From: an uncultured Spirochaetaceae bacterium
Lineage (GTDB): Bacteria; Spirochaetota; Spirochaetia; Sphaerochaetales; Sphaerochaetaceae
Direction: 5' to 3'
NCBI GenBank assembly: GCA_944389145.1
Contig: CALXLH010000008.1
Location: 1-64,000 of the forward strand
DNA length: 64,000 bases
In this document: piece by piece, positions 25,484-35,774 of the stretch
How the letters are laid out: each line of letters starts with the position of its first letter
Numbering within the stretch: the stretch's first letter is position 1
Position numbers and translations under genes: made by a program
The notes under the pieces: generated by a model
What the model saw: only the letters and a program-made list of their open reading frames with translations
Databases searched by the model: none
Told to the model about the DNA's origin: nothing

Positions 25484-26785
25484 TTAGAATTTCTTTAGCC
25501 TGTGCTTCTTGGCGTCGATGAATCCATCATGATGATGCATCTTCATCATACCGTCAAGCTGCCTCATCGTCTCAAGGTCAACGCCTACGAGGATGATCAA
25601 GGATGTTCCACCGAAGAGCATAGCAACGTTCGACGGGAAATCGAAGAACATCTGGATCAGCGTCGGGATCAGGGCGATGAATGCAAGGAAGATCGCACCT
25701 GGAAGCACGATACGGTTAAGCACCTTCGTCAGATACTCCTCAAGCTTCTCATTCCTCACTCCTGGGATAGAGCCTCCGTTATCACGGATGTTCTTAGCCA
25801 TCTCGATCGGGTTCAGGCTCACCTGCGTGTAGAAGAACGCGAACGCGATGATCAGGAGCGTGTATATGATCAGATACGGCGCACCCTGAGGATTGAGGAA
25901 CTCCGCGACTGCATTCAGCCAGCCGATGCTTGAGTTATATCCAAGCTGAAGCGGGAAGGAAAGCAGCGTGGAAGCGAAGATGACAGGGATGACTCCTGAC
26001 GGGTTGATCTTGAATGGGATATATGAGCTCTGGGAGCCGTACATCCTTCTTCCGACAACACGGCGGGAATACTGCACCGGGATCTTCCTCTGGCCCTTCT
26101 CCTCATACACGACGAGCGCGACAACGAAGAAGAACATCACGACGACAACCAGGAGAGCGAGCGGATTCATGATTCCGAGCTGTATGCTCCTGACCATCGT
26201 ATAGGAGGCAGACGGGATACGTGCGACGATACCTGCGAAGATCAGGAGGGAGATACCATTTCCGATACCCTTCTCCGTGATCTTCTCACCAAGCCATACC
26301 ATGGCCATCGAACCTGCGGTAACGGTAATCATGGCGACGATGGTGAACGGGACCCTTCCGATAGCGATAGCTCCAGGAATGCTGCTGGCATATACCGAAG
26401 CGGCAAGCGACTGGATAGCGCTGACGATTATCGAGCCATAGCGAGTATACTGCTGAATCTTCTTCGATCCCTGGGGATCCTGCGCCAGCTTCTTCAGCGA
26501 GGGGATGACAAGCATCAGCAGCTGCATGATGATCTGCGTGCTGATGTAAGGCATCACGCCAAGCATGAAGATCGAGAAATTGGCGAAGGCTCCGCCGGAA
26601 AAGAAGTTCAGATACTCCGTAAAGGAGTTCGAGTTGGTCTCGAAATAGCTGAGGACAACCCCCGGATTGACACCGGGGATAGGAAGGATCGCCCCCACCC
26701 TCGTCACCGCAAGGATGCCGAAGGTGAAGAGTATCTTCTTCTTTATGTCCTTCATCCTGAACATTTCTACCAGAGTATTTGCCAT
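25484..26785 (-). CDS. secY: Protein translocase subunit SecY
   Basis: A 433-residue channel protein with ten hydrophobic segments. It begins MANTLVEMFRMKDIKKKILF and contains LPIPGVNPG, IMLGVMPYISTQIIMQLL, GIGNGISLLIF and SSYIPFKINPSGVIPVIFA. It forms the membrane pore of the Sec pathway with SecE, whose gene is at 50648-50827. It lies between rplO and rpmJ at the end of the spc operon. Confidence 0.98.
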   Translation of the reverse strand: MANTLVEMFRMKDIKKKILFTFGILAVTRVGAILPIPGVNPGVVLSYFETNSNSFTEYLNFFSGGAFANFSIFMLGVMPYISTQIIMQLLMLVIPSLKKLAQDPQGSKKIQQYTRYGSIIVSAIQSLAASVYASSIPGAIAIGRVPFTIVAMITVTAGSMAMVWLGEKITEKGIGNGISLLIFAGIVARIPSASYTMVRSIQLGIMNPLALLVVVVMFFFVVALVVYEEKGQRKIPVQYSRRVVGRRMYGSQSSYIPFKINPSGVIPVIFASTLLSFPLQLGYNSSIGWLNAVAEFLNPQGAPYLIIYTLLIIAFAFFYTQVSLNPIEMAKNIRDNGGSIPGVRNEKLEEYLTKVLNRIVLPGAIFLAFIALIPTLIQMFFDFPSNVAMLFGGTSLIILVGVDLETMRQLDGMMKMHHHDGFIDAKKHRLKKF

Positions 26786-26792
26786 CTCAGCC

Positions 26793-27221
26793 TTACCTTA
26801 CCTCTCCGCCAGCTGCCTTGATCTTCTCAGCAGCGGCTGCGCTGACCTTTACCCCATCGATGACGAGCTTCTTGGAAAGCTCTCCATCGGAGAGGATCTT
26901 AGCCTCTACCTGGCCCTTGATCAGGCCCTTCTCCGAAAGGGTTGCCGGCGATACCGTCTCCCCATCGGAATAGAACCTATCCAGTGAAGAGAGGGAAACA
27001 GCCTGTCTCTCAACCTTGAACGGATAGTTGGAGAAGCCACGGCGGGCGATACGCCTGTAGAGAGGCATCTGTCCGCCTTCGAATCCGAGGCGTACTCCAC
27101 CGCCTGAGCGGCTGTTCTGGCCATCATGGCCCCTTCCGCACGCCCTGCCCTTCGAGGACGCGCCACGACCTACTATAGTCTTGCGGGTAGTTGCTCCGGC
27201 TGGTTTAACGATCTGTGCCAT
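26793..27221 (-). CDS. rplO: 50S ribosomal protein L15
   Basis: A 142-residue L15 with the glycine/arginine-rich N-terminal extension (GRGASSKGRACGRGHDGQ, GGGVRLGFEGGQMPLYRR) that threads through 23S rRNA, and a globular C-terminal domain. It abuts rpmD upstream and precedes secY. Confidence 0.97.
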   Translation of the reverse strand: MAQIVKPAGATTRKTIVGRGASSKGRACGRGHDGQNSRSGGGVRLGFEGGQMPLYRRIARRGFSNYPFKVERQAVSLSSLDRFYSDGETVSPATLSEKGLIKGQVEAKILSDGELSKKLVIDGVKVSAAAAEKIKAAGGEVR

Positions 27222-27404
27222 TTAGACCTCCTCAACCTTCACGAGGTGAGATACCACGCGGACCATTCCGAGATTAGCCGGAGTGGCCTCATGAACGACT
27301 GAGCTGGAAATCTTGCCAAGTCCGAGGGCCTTGATGGTCTTCCTCTGATTTGGAAGGGTGCCAGCCAGCCCCTTAACGAGTGTGATCCTTATCTGCTTTG
27401 CCAT
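27222..27404 (-). CDS. rpmD: 50S ribosomal protein L30
   Basis: A 60-residue L30 ([20 protein letters not shown], then [14 protein letters not shown]). The ATG at 27404 fits the family start and leaves 2 bp after the rpsE stop; an upstream in-frame codon at 27416 would overlap rpsE. Confidence 0.96.
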   Translation of the reverse strand: MAKQIRITLVKGLAGTLPNQRKTIKALGLGKISSSVVHEATPANLGMVRVVSHLVKVEEV

Positions 27405-27406
27405 GA

Positions 27407-27913
27407 TTAACCCCACATCTCCTTCAGGGTCTTACCCCTGGACTTCGCGACGGCAGCCGCATCGTACATATGCTCAAGCGCATCGAACGTTGCCTTTACC
27501 GTGTTGATACCGTTCCTGGATCCGAGAGACTTCGAAAGGACGTCCCTGATTCCGGCAGCATCACAGACGAGGCGGACCGCACCACCGGCCTTGACTCCCG
27601 TTCCAGGAACAGCCGGGCGCAGGAGTACGGAAGCACTCTTGAACTTTCCTACGATATCGTGAGGGATGGTAGAACCCTTGAGAGGAACCGTGATGAGGCT
27701 ATTCCTAGCCTTCTCAGTAGCCTTCCTGATGGCATCGGTAACATCGTTAGCCTTTCCGAAGCCATAGCCAACCCTTCCATCGCCATAACCTACGACCACC
27801 AGGGCTGAGAATGAGAATCTCCTACCACCCTTGACGACCTTGGCAACACGGTTGAGCTTCACAAGCTTCTCGATGCTTCCATCCTTTACTTCTCTGTCTT
27901 TTGCCTTATCCAT
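27407..27913 (-). CDS. rpsE: 30S ribosomal protein S5
   Basis: A 168-residue S5 with the double-stranded-RNA-binding-like N-terminal domain ([31 protein letters not shown]) and a C-terminal domain containing [17 protein letters not shown] and [15 protein letters not shown]. It acts in decoding accuracy. It lies in the spc operon between rplR and rpmD. Confidence 0.98.
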   Translation of the reverse strand: MDKAKDREVKDGSIEKLVKLNRVAKVVKGGRRFSFSALVVVGYGDGRVGYGFGKANDVTDAIRKATEKARNSLITVPLKGSTIPHDIVGKFKSASVLLRPAVPGTGVKAGGAVRLVCDAAGIRDVLSKSLGSRNGINTVKATFDALEHMYDAAAVAKSRGKTLKEMWG

Positions 27914-27922
27914 TCTCTGCTC

Positions 27923-28282
27923 CTAGAACTTGACTCCGGCCTTCCTGGCGCCATCAGCGATAGCCTTGACGATGCCATGGTAGAGATAACCATTGCGATC
28001 GAAGACGACGCTGTCGATATTCTTCTCAAGAAGCCTCTTTCCAACGACCTCGCCGAGCTTCTCCGCATCGGCAACGGTATTCCTGAGGTTCCTGAGATCG
28101 GCCTCCACGGAAGAAGCGGATACGAGCGTATTTCCTACCGTATCGTCGATTACCTGGACATACATATGGTAGTTCGACCTGAAGACAGTCATTCTCGGTC
28201 TTGAGGCAGTCCCTGAAATCCTCTTCCTGATATGAAGCTTTCTCTTGAGATGCCTTCTTCTCTTGTCGATCATTCTGTTCAT
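27923..28282 (-). CDS. rplR: 50S ribosomal protein L18
   Basis: A 119-residue L18 with the 5S-rRNA-binding core ([39 protein letters not shown]). The Met at residue 4 (28273) is a possible alternative start. Confidence 0.97.
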   Translation of the reverse strand: MNRMIDKRRRHLKRKLHIRKRISGTASRPRMTVFRSNYHMYVQVIDDTVGNTLVSASSVEADLRNLRNTVADAEKLGEVVGKRLLEKNIDSVVFDRNGYLYHGIVKAIADGARKAGVKF

Positions 28283-28296
28283 ACGTCAAACCCGCC

Positions 28297-28839
28297 TTAT
28301 TTCTTACCACCGGACTTACCGACCTTGCGGCGGATAGTCTCGTCTTCGTACTTGATGCCCTTGCCCTTGTATGGCTCAGGTCCCCTGAGGGAACGGATCT
28401 CAGCCGCGACCTTGCCTACCTGCGCCTTGTCGATACCAGACACGGTGAGCTTTGCAGGCCCGTCTGCCTCGATCTTGATTCCCTGCGGAATCATGTACTC
28501 GATCTGAGTCGAATAGCCAAGGTTGAGCGTAAGGACATCTCCCTTCACCTCTGCCCTGTAACCGACACCGTTGATGAGAAGGACCTTCTTGAAGCCAGCG
28601 GAAACGCCGATGATCATATTGTTGATCAGCTGGCGGTAGAGTCCATGGTAGCTCTTTGAGAGCTTCTCATCATCATGCCTCGTGACGACGACCTCGCTGC
28701 CCTTGACCTCAACGGTCACGTCAGGCCTAACGGTAAGGGAAAGCTCACCCTTAGGTCCCTTCACAGAGACGAGGCTGCCATCGACGACAACGTTAACCTT
28801 CTCCGGAATCTGCACCGGAAGCTTTCCTATCCTAGACAC
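28297..28839 (-). CDS. rplF: 50S ribosomal protein L6
   Basis: A 180-residue L6, MSRIGKLPVQIPEKVNV, with two repeated RNA-binding domains and the signature RGPEPYKGKGIKYEDE near the C-terminus. It sits near the factor-binding stalk base. It lies in the spc operon between rpsH and rplR. Confidence 0.98.
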   Translation of the reverse strand: MSRIGKLPVQIPEKVNVVVDGSLVSVKGPKGELSLTVRPDVTVEVKGSEVVVTRHDDEKLSKSYHGLYRQLINNMIIGVSAGFKKVLLINGVGYRAEVKGDVLTLNLGYSTQIEYMIPQGIKIEADGPAKLTVSGIDKAQVGKVAAEIRSLRGPEPYKGKGIKYEDETIRRKVGKSGGKK

Positions 28840-28849
28840 GCTTCCCTCC

Positions 28850-29248
28850 TTACCAGATCGTGCAGATCAGCTCACCGCCGACACGGGCTTCCTTAGCCTT
28901 CTTGCCGGTGATGACACCTGTCGATGACGAGACAACCACGATACCGATGCCATTATAGACAGACGGCATATCCTTGTAGCCGCAGTACACACGGCGGCCA
29001 GGCGTGGAGATACGCTCAAGGCCGTGGAGCACAGGGCGCTGATCCTCAGTATACTTGAGGAAGACCCTGATGTACGTCACATCGTCCTTGGTAACCTTCT
29101 TGAAGTTCTTGATGAAACCCTCGTTCTTAAGGATCTTGACGATCTGGAGCTTAAGATTCGAGGCCGTTACATCAACCTTATCGTGCTTTGCCTGACTAGC
29201 ATTCCTGATCTTAGTCAGCATATCTGCAATTGGATCACTAACTGCCAT
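28850..29248 (-). CDS. rpsH: 30S ribosomal protein S8
   Basis: A 132-residue S8 starting [17 protein letters not shown] and ending [16 protein letters not shown]-like ([17 protein letters not shown]), with [12 protein letters not shown] before it. In E. coli this protein represses the spc operon by binding its mRNA; whether that holds here is not shown. Confidence 0.98.
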   Translation of the reverse strand: MAVSDPIADMLTKIRNASQAKHDKVDVTASNLKLQIVKILKNEGFIKNFKKVTKDDVTYIRVFLKYTEDQRPVLHGLERISTPGRRVYCGYKDMPSVYNGIGIVVVSSSTGVITGKKAKEARVGGELICTIW

Positions 29249-29257
29249 ATTGAACTC

Positions 29258-29443
29258 CTACCAGCTCGACTTCGTTACGCCAGGGATCTGGCCTTCGCTA
29301 GCCAGCTTCCTGAAGCAGATTCTGCACATATCAAACTGGCGCATATATCCACGCGGACGGCCGCAGATGCGGCAGCGGTTATAGCTGCGCGTGGAGAACT
29401 TGGGATCCTTCTTAGCCTTTATAATCAGAGACTTCTTTGCCAT
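29258..29443 (-). CDS. rpsZ: 30S ribosomal protein S14, zinc-binding short form
   Basis: A 61-residue S14 of the short type. Four cysteines in two CxxC pairs ([20 protein letters not shown]) form a zinc ribbon. It ends PGVTKSSW as usual. It lies between rplE and rpsH. Confidence 0.97.
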   Translation of the reverse strand: MAKKSLIIKAKKDPKFSTRSYNRCRICGRPRGYMRQFDMCRICFRKLASEGQIPGVTKSSW

Positions 29444-29457
29444 CCTTCTCTAGCTCC

Positions 29458-30015
29458 TTATTTAGCAAACGGCATGCCGAGAGCCTTGAGAAGGGCAAAG
29501 CCCTGCTCATCGTTCTGAGCCGTAGTGACTATAGCGACGTTAAGGCCGCTGATCCTCTCGATCTTGTCGTAGTCGATCTCAGGGAAGATGATCTGCTCGG
29601 TGATTCCGAGAGAATAGTTCCCGTGTCCATCGAAGGCATTTGGGTTGACACCCTTGAAGTCCTTAACGCGTGGAAGCGCGATGCAGATGAGGCGCTCGAG
29701 GAAATACCACATGTTATCTCCGCGAAGCGTGACCATCGCTCCGATCTCCTGGCCTTCCCTGATCTTGAAGTTGGCGATTGACTTCCTCGCCTTCGTCTTC
29801 ACGACATGCTGGCCGGTGATCTGCTCGAGTTCCTTGACGGCTGCATCAAGAAGCTTCTTGTTGGTCGTGGCCTCGCCGACACCAACGCTGACCGTGATCT
29901 TCTCGAGCTTAGGAATCTGCATGACGGACTTGAATCCGAAGTCCTTCATCAGCTGAGGCGCAACGGTCTCTACGTACTTCCTCTTGAAATTCGGTACGAA
30001 CTTTTCCTCTGCCAT
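29458..30015 (-). CDS. rplE: 50S ribosomal protein L5
   Basis: A 185-residue L5 with the signature [14 protein letters not shown] and later [19 protein letters not shown] and [15 protein letters not shown]. It binds 5S rRNA in the central protuberance. Its start overlaps the rplX stop by one base. Confidence 0.98.
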   Translation of the reverse strand: MAEEKFVPNFKRKYVETVAPQLMKDFGFKSVMQIPKLEKITVSVGVGEATTNKKLLDAAVKELEQITGQHVVKTKARKSIANFKIREGQEIGAMVTLRGDNMWYFLERLICIALPRVKDFKGVNPNAFDGHGNYSLGITEQIIFPEIDYDKIERISGLNVAIVTTAQNDEQGFALLKALGMPFAK

Positions 30016-30314
30016 TATAGCACCTCTCCTGTCTTCTTGGCGTAACGGACCTTCTTTCCGTTCTCGATGCGGTATCCGATCCTGGAAACCTTGTCCTTAG
30101 AGACAAGCTGCACGTTTGAAACGTGGATCGGAGCCTCGATCTCCACGATGCCGCCCTTATCCTGCTGACTCCTCTTCTTCTGAGTCTTCATGACCATGTT
30201 GGCACCCTGGACATAGACCCTTTCCTTCTCCGGGTCTATCTTGATGATCTTGCCGGTCATTCCCTTGTCCTTTCCGGCGATGATCTTGACTGTGTCGTTC
30301 TTCTTCAGTCTCAT
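30015..30314 (-). CDS. rplX: 50S ribosomal protein L24
   Basis: A 99-residue L24 with the KOW motif [20 protein letters not shown] near the N-terminus. It is an early-assembly large-subunit protein. It lies between rplN and rplE. Confidence 0.97.
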   Translation of the reverse strand: MRLKKNDTVKIIAGKDKGMTGKIIKIDPEKERVYVQGANMVMKTQKKRSQQDKGGIVEIEAPIHVSNVQLVSKDKVSRIGYRIENGKKVRYAKKTGEVL

Positions 30315-30323
30315 GGAAAACTC

Positions 30324-30689
30324 CTACAACACTTCCGGCGCGAGAGATACGATCTTCATGTAGTTTTCGCGAAGTTCCCTTGCTACTGGCCCGAAGATGC
30401 GCTTGCCGCGCGGGTTATTGTTGGCATCGATGATAACGCAAGCATTGTCATCGAACCTGATATAGGTACCGTCAGGTCTGCGGTATTCCTTCTTAGTACG
30501 CACTATGACTGCCTTGAGGACATCGCCCTTCTTGATGGCTCCGTTCGGCAGGGCATCCTTTACGGCAACGACGATGATATCGCCGACGCCGGCTACATAC
30601 CTATGGCTGCCGCCGAGGACCTTGATGCACTGCACACGCTTTGCACCGCTGTTATCCGCGACGTTAAGATAAGTCTGCATCTGTACCAT
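30324..30689 (-). CDS. rplN: 50S ribosomal protein L14
   Basis: A 121-residue L14 with the signatures [20 protein letters not shown] and [20 protein letters not shown], ending in [10 protein letters not shown]. It contacts the 30S subunit at an inter-subunit bridge. Confidence 0.98.
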   Translation of the reverse strand: MVQMQTYLNVADNSGAKRVQCIKVLGGSHRYVAGVGDIIVVAVKDALPNGAIKKGDVLKAVIVRTKKEYRRPDGTYIRFDDNACVIIDANNNPRGKRIFGPVARELRENYMKIVSLAPEVL

Positions 30690-30701
30690 GACTTCTCTCC
30701 T

Positions 30702-30953
30702 TTAGCGTGCTCTCTCGACGACTTCTTCGAGGCGCCAGCACTTGTCCTTGCTGTAATGGCGGCTTTCGACGACACGCACGGTATCTCCGATATGAGCATC
30801 GTTGTTCTCGTCGTGGGCCTTGAGCTTCTTCGTGGAGACCACGTACTTCTTGTAGATCGGATGAAGAGTCCTGTTCGTGACCTCAACGACGATGGTCTTG
30901 TCCATCTTGTCGCTCACTACGAGTCCGGTCATTTTCTTCTTTCTAGATTCCAT
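30702..30953 (-). CDS. rpsQ: 30S ribosomal protein S17
   Basis: An 83-residue S17 ([20 protein letters not shown], then [19 protein letters not shown]), an OB-fold primary rRNA binder of the small subunit. It is the last gene of the S10 group before rplN. Confidence 0.97.
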   Translation of the reverse strand: MESRKKKMTGLVVSDKMDKTIVVEVTNRTLHPIYKKYVVSTKKLKAHDENNDAHIGDTVRVVESRHYSKDKCWRLEEVVERAR

Positions 30954-30967
30954 CTTCCGTGCCTCTC

Positions 30968-31174
30968 TTACTTACCAGCCTTGTCGATACCGATGTCCAC
31001 AGCATGGATCCTGGTATTAAGGCGTGCGATATCCTTCTTCGTCGTCTTGATGAGCATTGGGTTATCGAGATGTCCAAGGACCTTCTGCAGCCTCAGATTG
31101 ACCAGCTCCTTCCTTAGCTTATCGCGCTCTGCCACAAGTTCCTTGTAGCTGAGATTCTTATAAGACTTCTTCAT
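30968..31174 (-). CDS. rpmC: 50S ribosomal protein L29
   Basis: A 68-residue two-helix protein with [20 protein letters not shown] and [12 protein letters not shown]. It lies at the tunnel exit beside L23. Confidence 0.97.
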   Translation of the reverse strand: MKKSYKNLSYKELVAERDKLRKELVNLRLQKVLGHLDNPMLIKTTKKDIARLNTRIHAVDIGIDKAGK

Positions 31175-31178
31175 TTAA

Positions 31179-31595
31179 TCACTCCATTTCCGCGCGGACG
31201 ACGAACTTCGTCTTGATCGGGAGCTTCGATGCCGCGAGCGTAAGAGCCTCTCTTGCGAGCTCCTCCTCTACCCCAGACATCTCGAACATGATAGCTCCGG
31301 TCTTGACGACCGCTACCCATCCTTCCGGGCTGCCCTTTCCATTACCCTGCCTGGTCTCTGCCGGCTTCTTCGTATACGGCATATCGGGGAAGATACGGAT
31401 CCAGACCTTTCCGCCACGCTTTACGTGACGCGTCATCGCGACACGAGCTGCCTCGATCTGGCGGTTTGTGATCCACCTCGGCTCAGCAGCCATGAGTCCA
31501 TACTCTCCGAATGCAAGCTGGTTTCCCCTATGGGCTACGCCATCGCGTGTTCCGCGCTGCTTCTTTCTGAACTTAACTCTCTTAGGACTGAGCAT
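31179..31595 (-). CDS. rplP: 50S ribosomal protein L16
   Basis: A 138-residue L16 beginning [19 protein letters not shown], with [19 protein letters not shown] and RMGKGKG-equivalent [16 protein letters not shown]. It helps position A-site tRNA. Confidence 0.98.
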   Translation of the reverse strand: MLSPKRVKFRKKQRGTRDGVAHRGNQLAFGEYGLMAAEPRWITNRQIEAARVAMTRHVKRGGKVWIRIFPDMPYTKKPAETRQGNGKGSPEGWVAVVKTGAIMFEMSGVEEELAREALTLAASKLPIKTKFVVRAEME

Positions 31596-31600
31596 TGTAC

Positions 31601-32311
31601 TTAACTCCTTGCTTCCGCCGTCTCTGCTGTCTTCTTCTTCACGAGAGTACCGACAGTCTCATCCTCGGCTCCCTGGCGATCATAGATCTCACCATTGAAC
31701 ACCCAAACCTTGATGCCGATGCATCCGAATGAGGTATTCGCGGTAGCCGTGCCGTAATCGATATCAGCGCGGAGGGTATGAAGAGGAACGCGTCCATCCT
31801 TCATCCACTCGAAGCGGCTGATCTCAGCTCCGCCAAGGCGTCCGGAACACTTGACCTTGATGCCCTGTACCCCACCAGCCATGGCCCTGGATACAGCATT
31901 CTTCATGGCCCTGCGGAATGCGCCGCGGTTCTCAAGCTGGCGGGCGATGTTCTGAGCGATCAGCTGAGCGTCGCACTCTGCCTTCTTGATCTCCTTGATC
32001 TTTATCTGGACCTTCTTCTCGGTGAGCTTCTGGATCTTCGCGCAGAGCTTCTCAACATTAGCGCCCTTTGCTCCGATTATGATTCCGGGGCGAGCGGTGG
32101 CCACGACGAGCGTGACGCGCTGAGGCTTGCGGATAATCTCGACCTCGCTGATCTCCGCTCCTGCGACTTCCTCCGCTGAAAGGAGGGCCTTGCGGAGCTT
32201 GAGATCCTCATGGAGAGTATCTGCATACTCCCTTGGGTCCACATACCACTTGCTCATCCAGGTCTTGTTTACGCCTAACCTAAGTCCGATCGGATTAACT
32301 TTCTGGCCCAT
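31601..32311 (-). CDS. rpsC: 30S ribosomal protein S3
   Basis: A 236-residue S3. The N-terminal start is [18 protein letters not shown], the KH domain contains [17 protein letters not shown], and the C-terminal domain contains [19 protein letters not shown] and [19 protein letters not shown]. It forms part of the mRNA entry channel. Confidence 0.98.
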   Translation of the reverse strand: MGQKVNPIGLRLGVNKTWMSKWYVDPREYADTLHEDLKLRKALLSAEEVAGAEISEVEIIRKPQRVTLVVATARPGIIIGAKGANVEKLCAKIQKLTEKKVQIKIKEIKKAECDAQLIAQNIARQLENRGAFRRAMKNAVSRAMAGGVQGIKVKCSGRLGGAEISRFEWMKDGRVPLHTLRADIDYGTATANTSFGCIGIKVWVFNGEIYDRQGAEDETVGTLVKKKTAETAEARS

Positions 32312-32313
32312 TT

Positions 32314-32673
32314 TTATCTTCCCACCTTCTCATCTACGACGACAGTTATATGAGACATCCTCCTGAGGAGTATGTCGCGCTTCCCATGCGAGCGCGGCCA
32401 GACCCTCTTAAGCCTAGGACCATCATCGATCTTCAGCTCGGAGACGTAGAGGGAATCCTCATCCATCTTCCTATTCTGGTTGAGAGCATTCGCTCCAGCG
32501 CTCTTGAGGACCTTGAGAATGAGCCTTGCGCCCTTCTGAGGCATTGCCTCAAGTATGGCTACCGCCTCAACGTATCCCTTGCCCCTGACGAGGTTGGCAA
32601 CGGGGCGGACCTTCGATGGCGACACCAGAATATACTTGGCAACTGCTTTATAACCCTTATTCGCTTCCATCAC
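32314..32673 (-). CDS. rplV: 50S ribosomal protein L22
   Basis: A 119-residue L22 with VSPSKVRPVANLVRGKGYVE and the tunnel-lining C-terminal hairpin GPRLKRVWPRSHGKRDILLR. The Met at residue 2 is an alternative start. Confidence 0.98.
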   Translation of the reverse strand: MMEANKGYKAVAKYILVSPSKVRPVANLVRGKGYVEAVAILEAMPQKGARLILKVLKSAGANALNQNRKMDEDSLYVSELKIDDGPRLKRVWPRSHGKRDILLRRMSHITVVVDEKVGR

Positions 32674-32681
32674 TCTACCTA

Positions 32682-32954
32682 CTACTTGACCTTCTTGTCA
32701 GATGCATGGCCGCGGAAGATGCGGGTAGGAGCAAACTCTCCGAGCTTATGGCCTACCAGATTCTCCGTCACATAGACAGGCACCCACGTCTTGCCGTTGT
32801 ACACGGAAATGGTGTAACCAACCATCTCCGGGATGATCGTTGAGCTACGAGAGTAGGTCTTGATCATCTGCTTCTGACCAGTCTTGTTTGATTCCTCGAT
32901 CCTCTTGAGGAGCTTAGCCTCGATAAACGGACCTTTCTTTATTGACCTTGCCAC
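32682..32954 (-). CDS. rpsS: 30S ribosomal protein S19
   Basis: A 90-residue S19 starting [17 protein letters not shown], with [20 protein letters not shown] and [15 protein letters not shown]. It is in the head of the small subunit with S13. Confidence 0.98.
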   Translation of the reverse strand: MARSIKKGPFIEAKLLKRIEESNKTGQKQMIKTYSRSSTIIPEMVGYTISVYNGKTWVPVYVTENLVGHKLGEFAPTRIFRGHASDKKVK

Positions 32955-32966
32955 TTTGCACTCCTA

Positions 32967-33791
32967 CTACTTGCGTCTCTTAACGATGAAGCGTCCCGAA
33001 GGCTTCTTCTTCGAACGGGTCTTCCCACCCTTCGTCGGCTTGCCCCACGGCGTCACAGGATGACGACCGGCTGCGGTCTTACCCTCACCACCGCCATGCG
33101 GGTGATCGATCGGGTTCATCGCGACACCCCTCACCTTCGGCCTTCTGCCAAGATGCCTTGAGGCTCCGGCCTTTCCAAGGGAGATGTTCATGTGATCCTC
33201 GTTTCCAAGGACGCCGATGGTCGCATAGCACTCGCCGAAGACCATCCTCATCTCACCCGACGGGAGGCGGAGGGTAACATAGTCACCTTCCTTGGCGACG
33301 ACGCTGGCTGCGAGTCCGGCAGAGCGGACAAGCTGACCGCCACGGCCAAGCGTAAGCTCGACATTGTGGACCTGGAGGCCAAGCGGGATGTCCTTGAGAG
33401 GAAGCGCGTTGCCGACCGTAAGCGGAGCGGTCGGGCCTGAGACAACGACCGTGCCGACCGTGAGTCCCTTAGGCGCGAGGATATAGCGCTTCTCGCCATC
33501 CTTGTATGCGACGAGAGCGATGTTTACGCTCCTGTTAGGATCGTACTCGATCGTCTTTACGGTTCCAGGAACACCGATCTTATTCCTCTTGAAGTCGATG
33601 ATCCTGTATGCCCTCTTATGGCCACCGCCACGGCGGCGGACGCTGATGCGTCCGAACGTGTCACGGCCAGCGGACTTGCTGAGCTTCTTGACAAGTGACT
33701 TCTCAGGCTTCTCAGCGGTGATCTCGGACCTTACGAGCGTAATCCTCTGGCGAAGTCCCGGAGTATTTGGTTTATATGTCTTAAGAGCCAT
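32967..33791 (-). CDS. rplB: 50S ribosomal protein L2
   Basis: A 274-residue L2 with [19 protein letters not shown], the RNA-binding and peptidyl-transferase-associated core, and the C-terminal signature [19 protein letters not shown] that includes the conserved His. It ends in a Lys/Arg-rich tail. Confidence 0.99.
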   Translation of the reverse strand: MALKTYKPNTPGLRQRITLVRSEITAEKPEKSLVKKLSKSAGRDTFGRISVRRRGGGHKRAYRIIDFKRNKIGVPGTVKTIEYDPNRSVNIALVAYKDGEKRYILAPKGLTVGTVVVSGPTAPLTVGNALPLKDIPLGLQVHNVELTLGRGGQLVRSAGLAASVVAKEGDYVTLRLPSGEMRMVFGECYATIGVLGNEDHMNISLGKAGASRHLGRRPKVRGVAMNPIDHPHGGGEGKTAAGRHPVTPWGKPTKGGKTRSKKKPSGRFIVKRRK

Positions 33792-33805
33792 CTTTCCTAT
33801 TCTCC

Positions 33806-34108
33806 TTATACGCCCTCGATGGCCTGGATCGACTGTCCCTTGGCCAGGGTCACGATTGCCTTCTTCCAGGATGGGGTATATCCCTTGATATAACCGCCCT
33901 TGCCCCTGGAATACTTCGGCTTACCGCCGACATTCATCACGTTGCACTTCGTGCAATCAACGTTGAAGAGCTCCTTCACCGCCGCCATGATCTCGAACTT
34001 GTTAGCAGCTGGATCCACGCGGAACACGTACTTCTTGCACTCTGCTTCGCGCATGAGGTTCGTCTTCTCGCTGAGAATCGGCTCAATGATTACTCTATCT
34101 GCTCTCAT
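33806..34108 (-). CDS. rplW: 50S ribosomal protein L23
   Basis: A 100-residue L23 ([40 protein letters not shown]). It lies at the tunnel exit and is the docking site for trigger factor and SRP in other bacteria. Confidence 0.97.
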   Translation of the reverse strand: MRADRVIIEPILSEKTNLMREAECKKYVFRVDPAANKFEIMAAVKELFNVDCTKCNVMNVGGKPKYSRGKGGYIKGYTPSWKKAIVTLAKGQSIQAIEGV

Positions 34109-34120
34109 CTTCCTATCTCC

Positions 34121-34750
34121 TTATCTCTCACCGTAGAAGCTGTTGAGATTGGAAGCCGCACCCTTGAGTACGAGGATCTTCCTTCCATAAAGAAGCTCCT
34201 TAGCCGAGAGCTTGTCATAAGCCTGGACATGGACATATGGGATATTCCTTGCAGCACGGCGGATCATCTTGTCATCATCCTTCATGATGATGAGCGTGCG
34301 CTGATCCTCGGTAGCAAAGGCCTTCATGATCGCCACGATATCCTTCGTCTTCCCATTCTCGCTGGTGAAATCCTCGACGACAACGAGCCTGTTCTCCTGC
34401 ACGCCAAGCGTAAGCAGGCTCTTCATAGCCAGCCTCTTGACCTTCTTGGGAAGGTGGTAGGAGTAATCCCTTGGCTTGGGTCCGAAGATCGTGCCGCCAC
34501 CGACAGCGATAGGAGACTTCTTATCACCGCGCCTTGCATTACCGGTTCCCTTCTGCTTATAAGGCTTCGTATTGCTGTAATTCACCTCTGAACGGGTCTT
34601 AGTGCATGCAGTACCTACGCGGCGGTTAGCTGCCTCGTTCCTGATGGCATGGTAAATCGAACCCGTTGATACCTCGATGTTGAATACAGCATCAGAGAGC
34701 TCAATCGTTCCGGTTTCCTTTCCGTTGGTGTTAAATACCTTCTGTTCCAT
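34121..34750 (-). CDS. rplD: 50S ribosomal protein L4
   Basis: A 209-residue L4 with the tunnel loop KPYKQKGTGNARRGDKKSP and GGGTIFGPKPRDYSYHLPKK. In E. coli L4 represses its own S10 operon; the S10 leader here has not been shown to do so. Confidence 0.98.
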   Translation of the reverse strand: MEQKVFNTNGKETGTIELSDAVFNIEVSTGSIYHAIRNEAANRRVGTACTKTRSEVNYSNTKPYKQKGTGNARRGDKKSPIAVGGGTIFGPKPRDYSYHLPKKVKRLAMKSLLTLGVQENRLVVVEDFTSENGKTKDIVAIMKAFATEDQRTLIIMKDDDKMIRRAARNIPYVHVQAYDKLSAKELLYGRKILVLKGAASNLNSFYGER

Positions 34751-34760
34751 ACTCTGCCTC

Positions 34761-35384
34761 TTACTTCTTTATAGCCTTTCTTACGACTACAGTGCTCTGA
34801 GCAGGGCCTGGAATAGCACCCTTGACCATGAGAACCTGCATATCGCTATCAACCGCGACAACCCTGAGGTTGAGTATGGTCTTGCGCTCGTTGCCCATGT
34901 GTCCAGCCATGCGGTGGCCCTTGAACGTGCGGGACGGAGTCGATGACATGGCAGTACCGCCAAGATCCCTGTGGAACTTGGAACCATGCGTTGCCCTACC
35001 GCCGCCGAAGCCATAGCGCTTCATGCCGCCCTGGTATCCCTTACCCTTGGAAGTGCCCGTAACATCCACGAAAGCCACATCCTTGAAGAGATCCACGCCA
35101 AGCACGTCGCCAACGTTGACATCATTGTCGTAATCCCTGAACTCCATCACTGTCTGGCTAGGCTCGATGTTCGCACCCTTGAACTGGCCAGCAAAAGGCT
35201 TCGTGATGTTGCTCTTCTTCTTGACACCTGTACCGATAACAGCTGCCGAGTAGCCATTCTTCTCCTCGGTCCTGTTAGCGATGACCACGTTGTCCTCTAT
35301 CTTGATAACAGTCACAGGGGTAAGTCTGCCGTTGGCGTCAAACACCTGTGTCATTCCTACTTTTTTGCCGATAAGCCCTAACAT
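34761..35384 (-). CDS. rplC: 50S ribosomal protein L3
   Basis: A 207-residue L3 beginning [19 protein letters not shown]. The internal extension that reaches the peptidyl transferase centre is [20 protein letters not shown], and [18 protein letters not shown] follows. Confidence 0.98.
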   Translation of the reverse strand: MLGLIGKKVGMTQVFDANGRLTPVTVIKIEDNVVIANRTEEKNGYSAAVIGTGVKKKSNITKPFAGQFKGANIEPSQTVMEFRDYDNDVNVGDVLGVDLFKDVAFVDVTGTSKGKGYQGGMKRYGFGGGRATHGSKFHRDLGGTAMSSTPSRTFKGHRMAGHMGNERKTILNLRVVAVDSDMQVLMVKGAIPGPAQSTVVVRKAIKK

Positions 35385-35399
35385 CTCTTACCTCAACTT

Positions 35400-35708
35400 T
35401 TACTGTCTGATTTCTACGTCCACACCTGCAGGGAGTTCAAGTTTCATCAGGGCTTCCACTACCTTCTGCGTTGGATCCAGAATGTCAATCAATCTCTTGT
35501 GTGTTCTCATCTCAAACTGCTCACGTGCCTTCTTGTTTACGTGTGGCGACCTGAGGACAGTATACTTGTTGATACGAGTCGGGAGAGGTACTGGGCCCGA
35601 TACCTTGGCGCCCGCCTTCACAACCGTCTGAACGATAGCCCTGGAACTCTGCTCCACGAGCTCTACGTCAAATCCCCTCAGCTTAACCCGGATTCTCTCA
35701 TTTGCCAT
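35400..35708 (-). CDS. rpsJ: 30S ribosomal protein S10
   Basis: A 102-residue S10 ([40 protein letters not shown]). It is also the NusE transcription factor partner. The ATG at 35708 gives the normal family length; an upstream TTG two codons earlier is less likely. It is the first gene of the S10 operon, after tuf. Confidence 0.97.
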   Translation of the reverse strand: MANERIRVKLRGFDVELVEQSSRAIVQTVVKAGAKVSGPVPLPTRINKYTVLRSPHVNKKAREQFEMRTHKRLIDILDPTQKVVEALMKLELPAGVDVEIRQ

Positions 35709-35728
35709 TTCCAAAAATCTCCAAAAAT
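35709..35728. repeat. Tandem 10-bp repeat carrying the rpsJ ribosome binding site
   Basis: On the minus strand AGATTTTTGG occurs twice in direct succession just before the rpsJ ATG. The duplication creates the only GGAG in the leader (at the repeat junction), ten nt before the start codon. Confidence 0.55.
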
Positions 35729-35737
35729 CTAATGTCC

Positions 35738-35757
35738 TGCTGGGGAAAGCCCCAGCA
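35738..35757 (-). terminator. Hairpin between tuf and rpsJ
   Basis: TGCTGGGG and CCCCAGCA (35738-35745 and 35750-35757) form a perfect 8-bp GC-rich stem with a 4-nt loop 18 bp after tuf. A T5 tract appears only about 13 nt later, so it is probably a partial terminator or attenuator between tuf and the S10 operon. Confidence 0.5.
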
Positions 35758-35774
35758 AGACAGGGGTTACTTAC

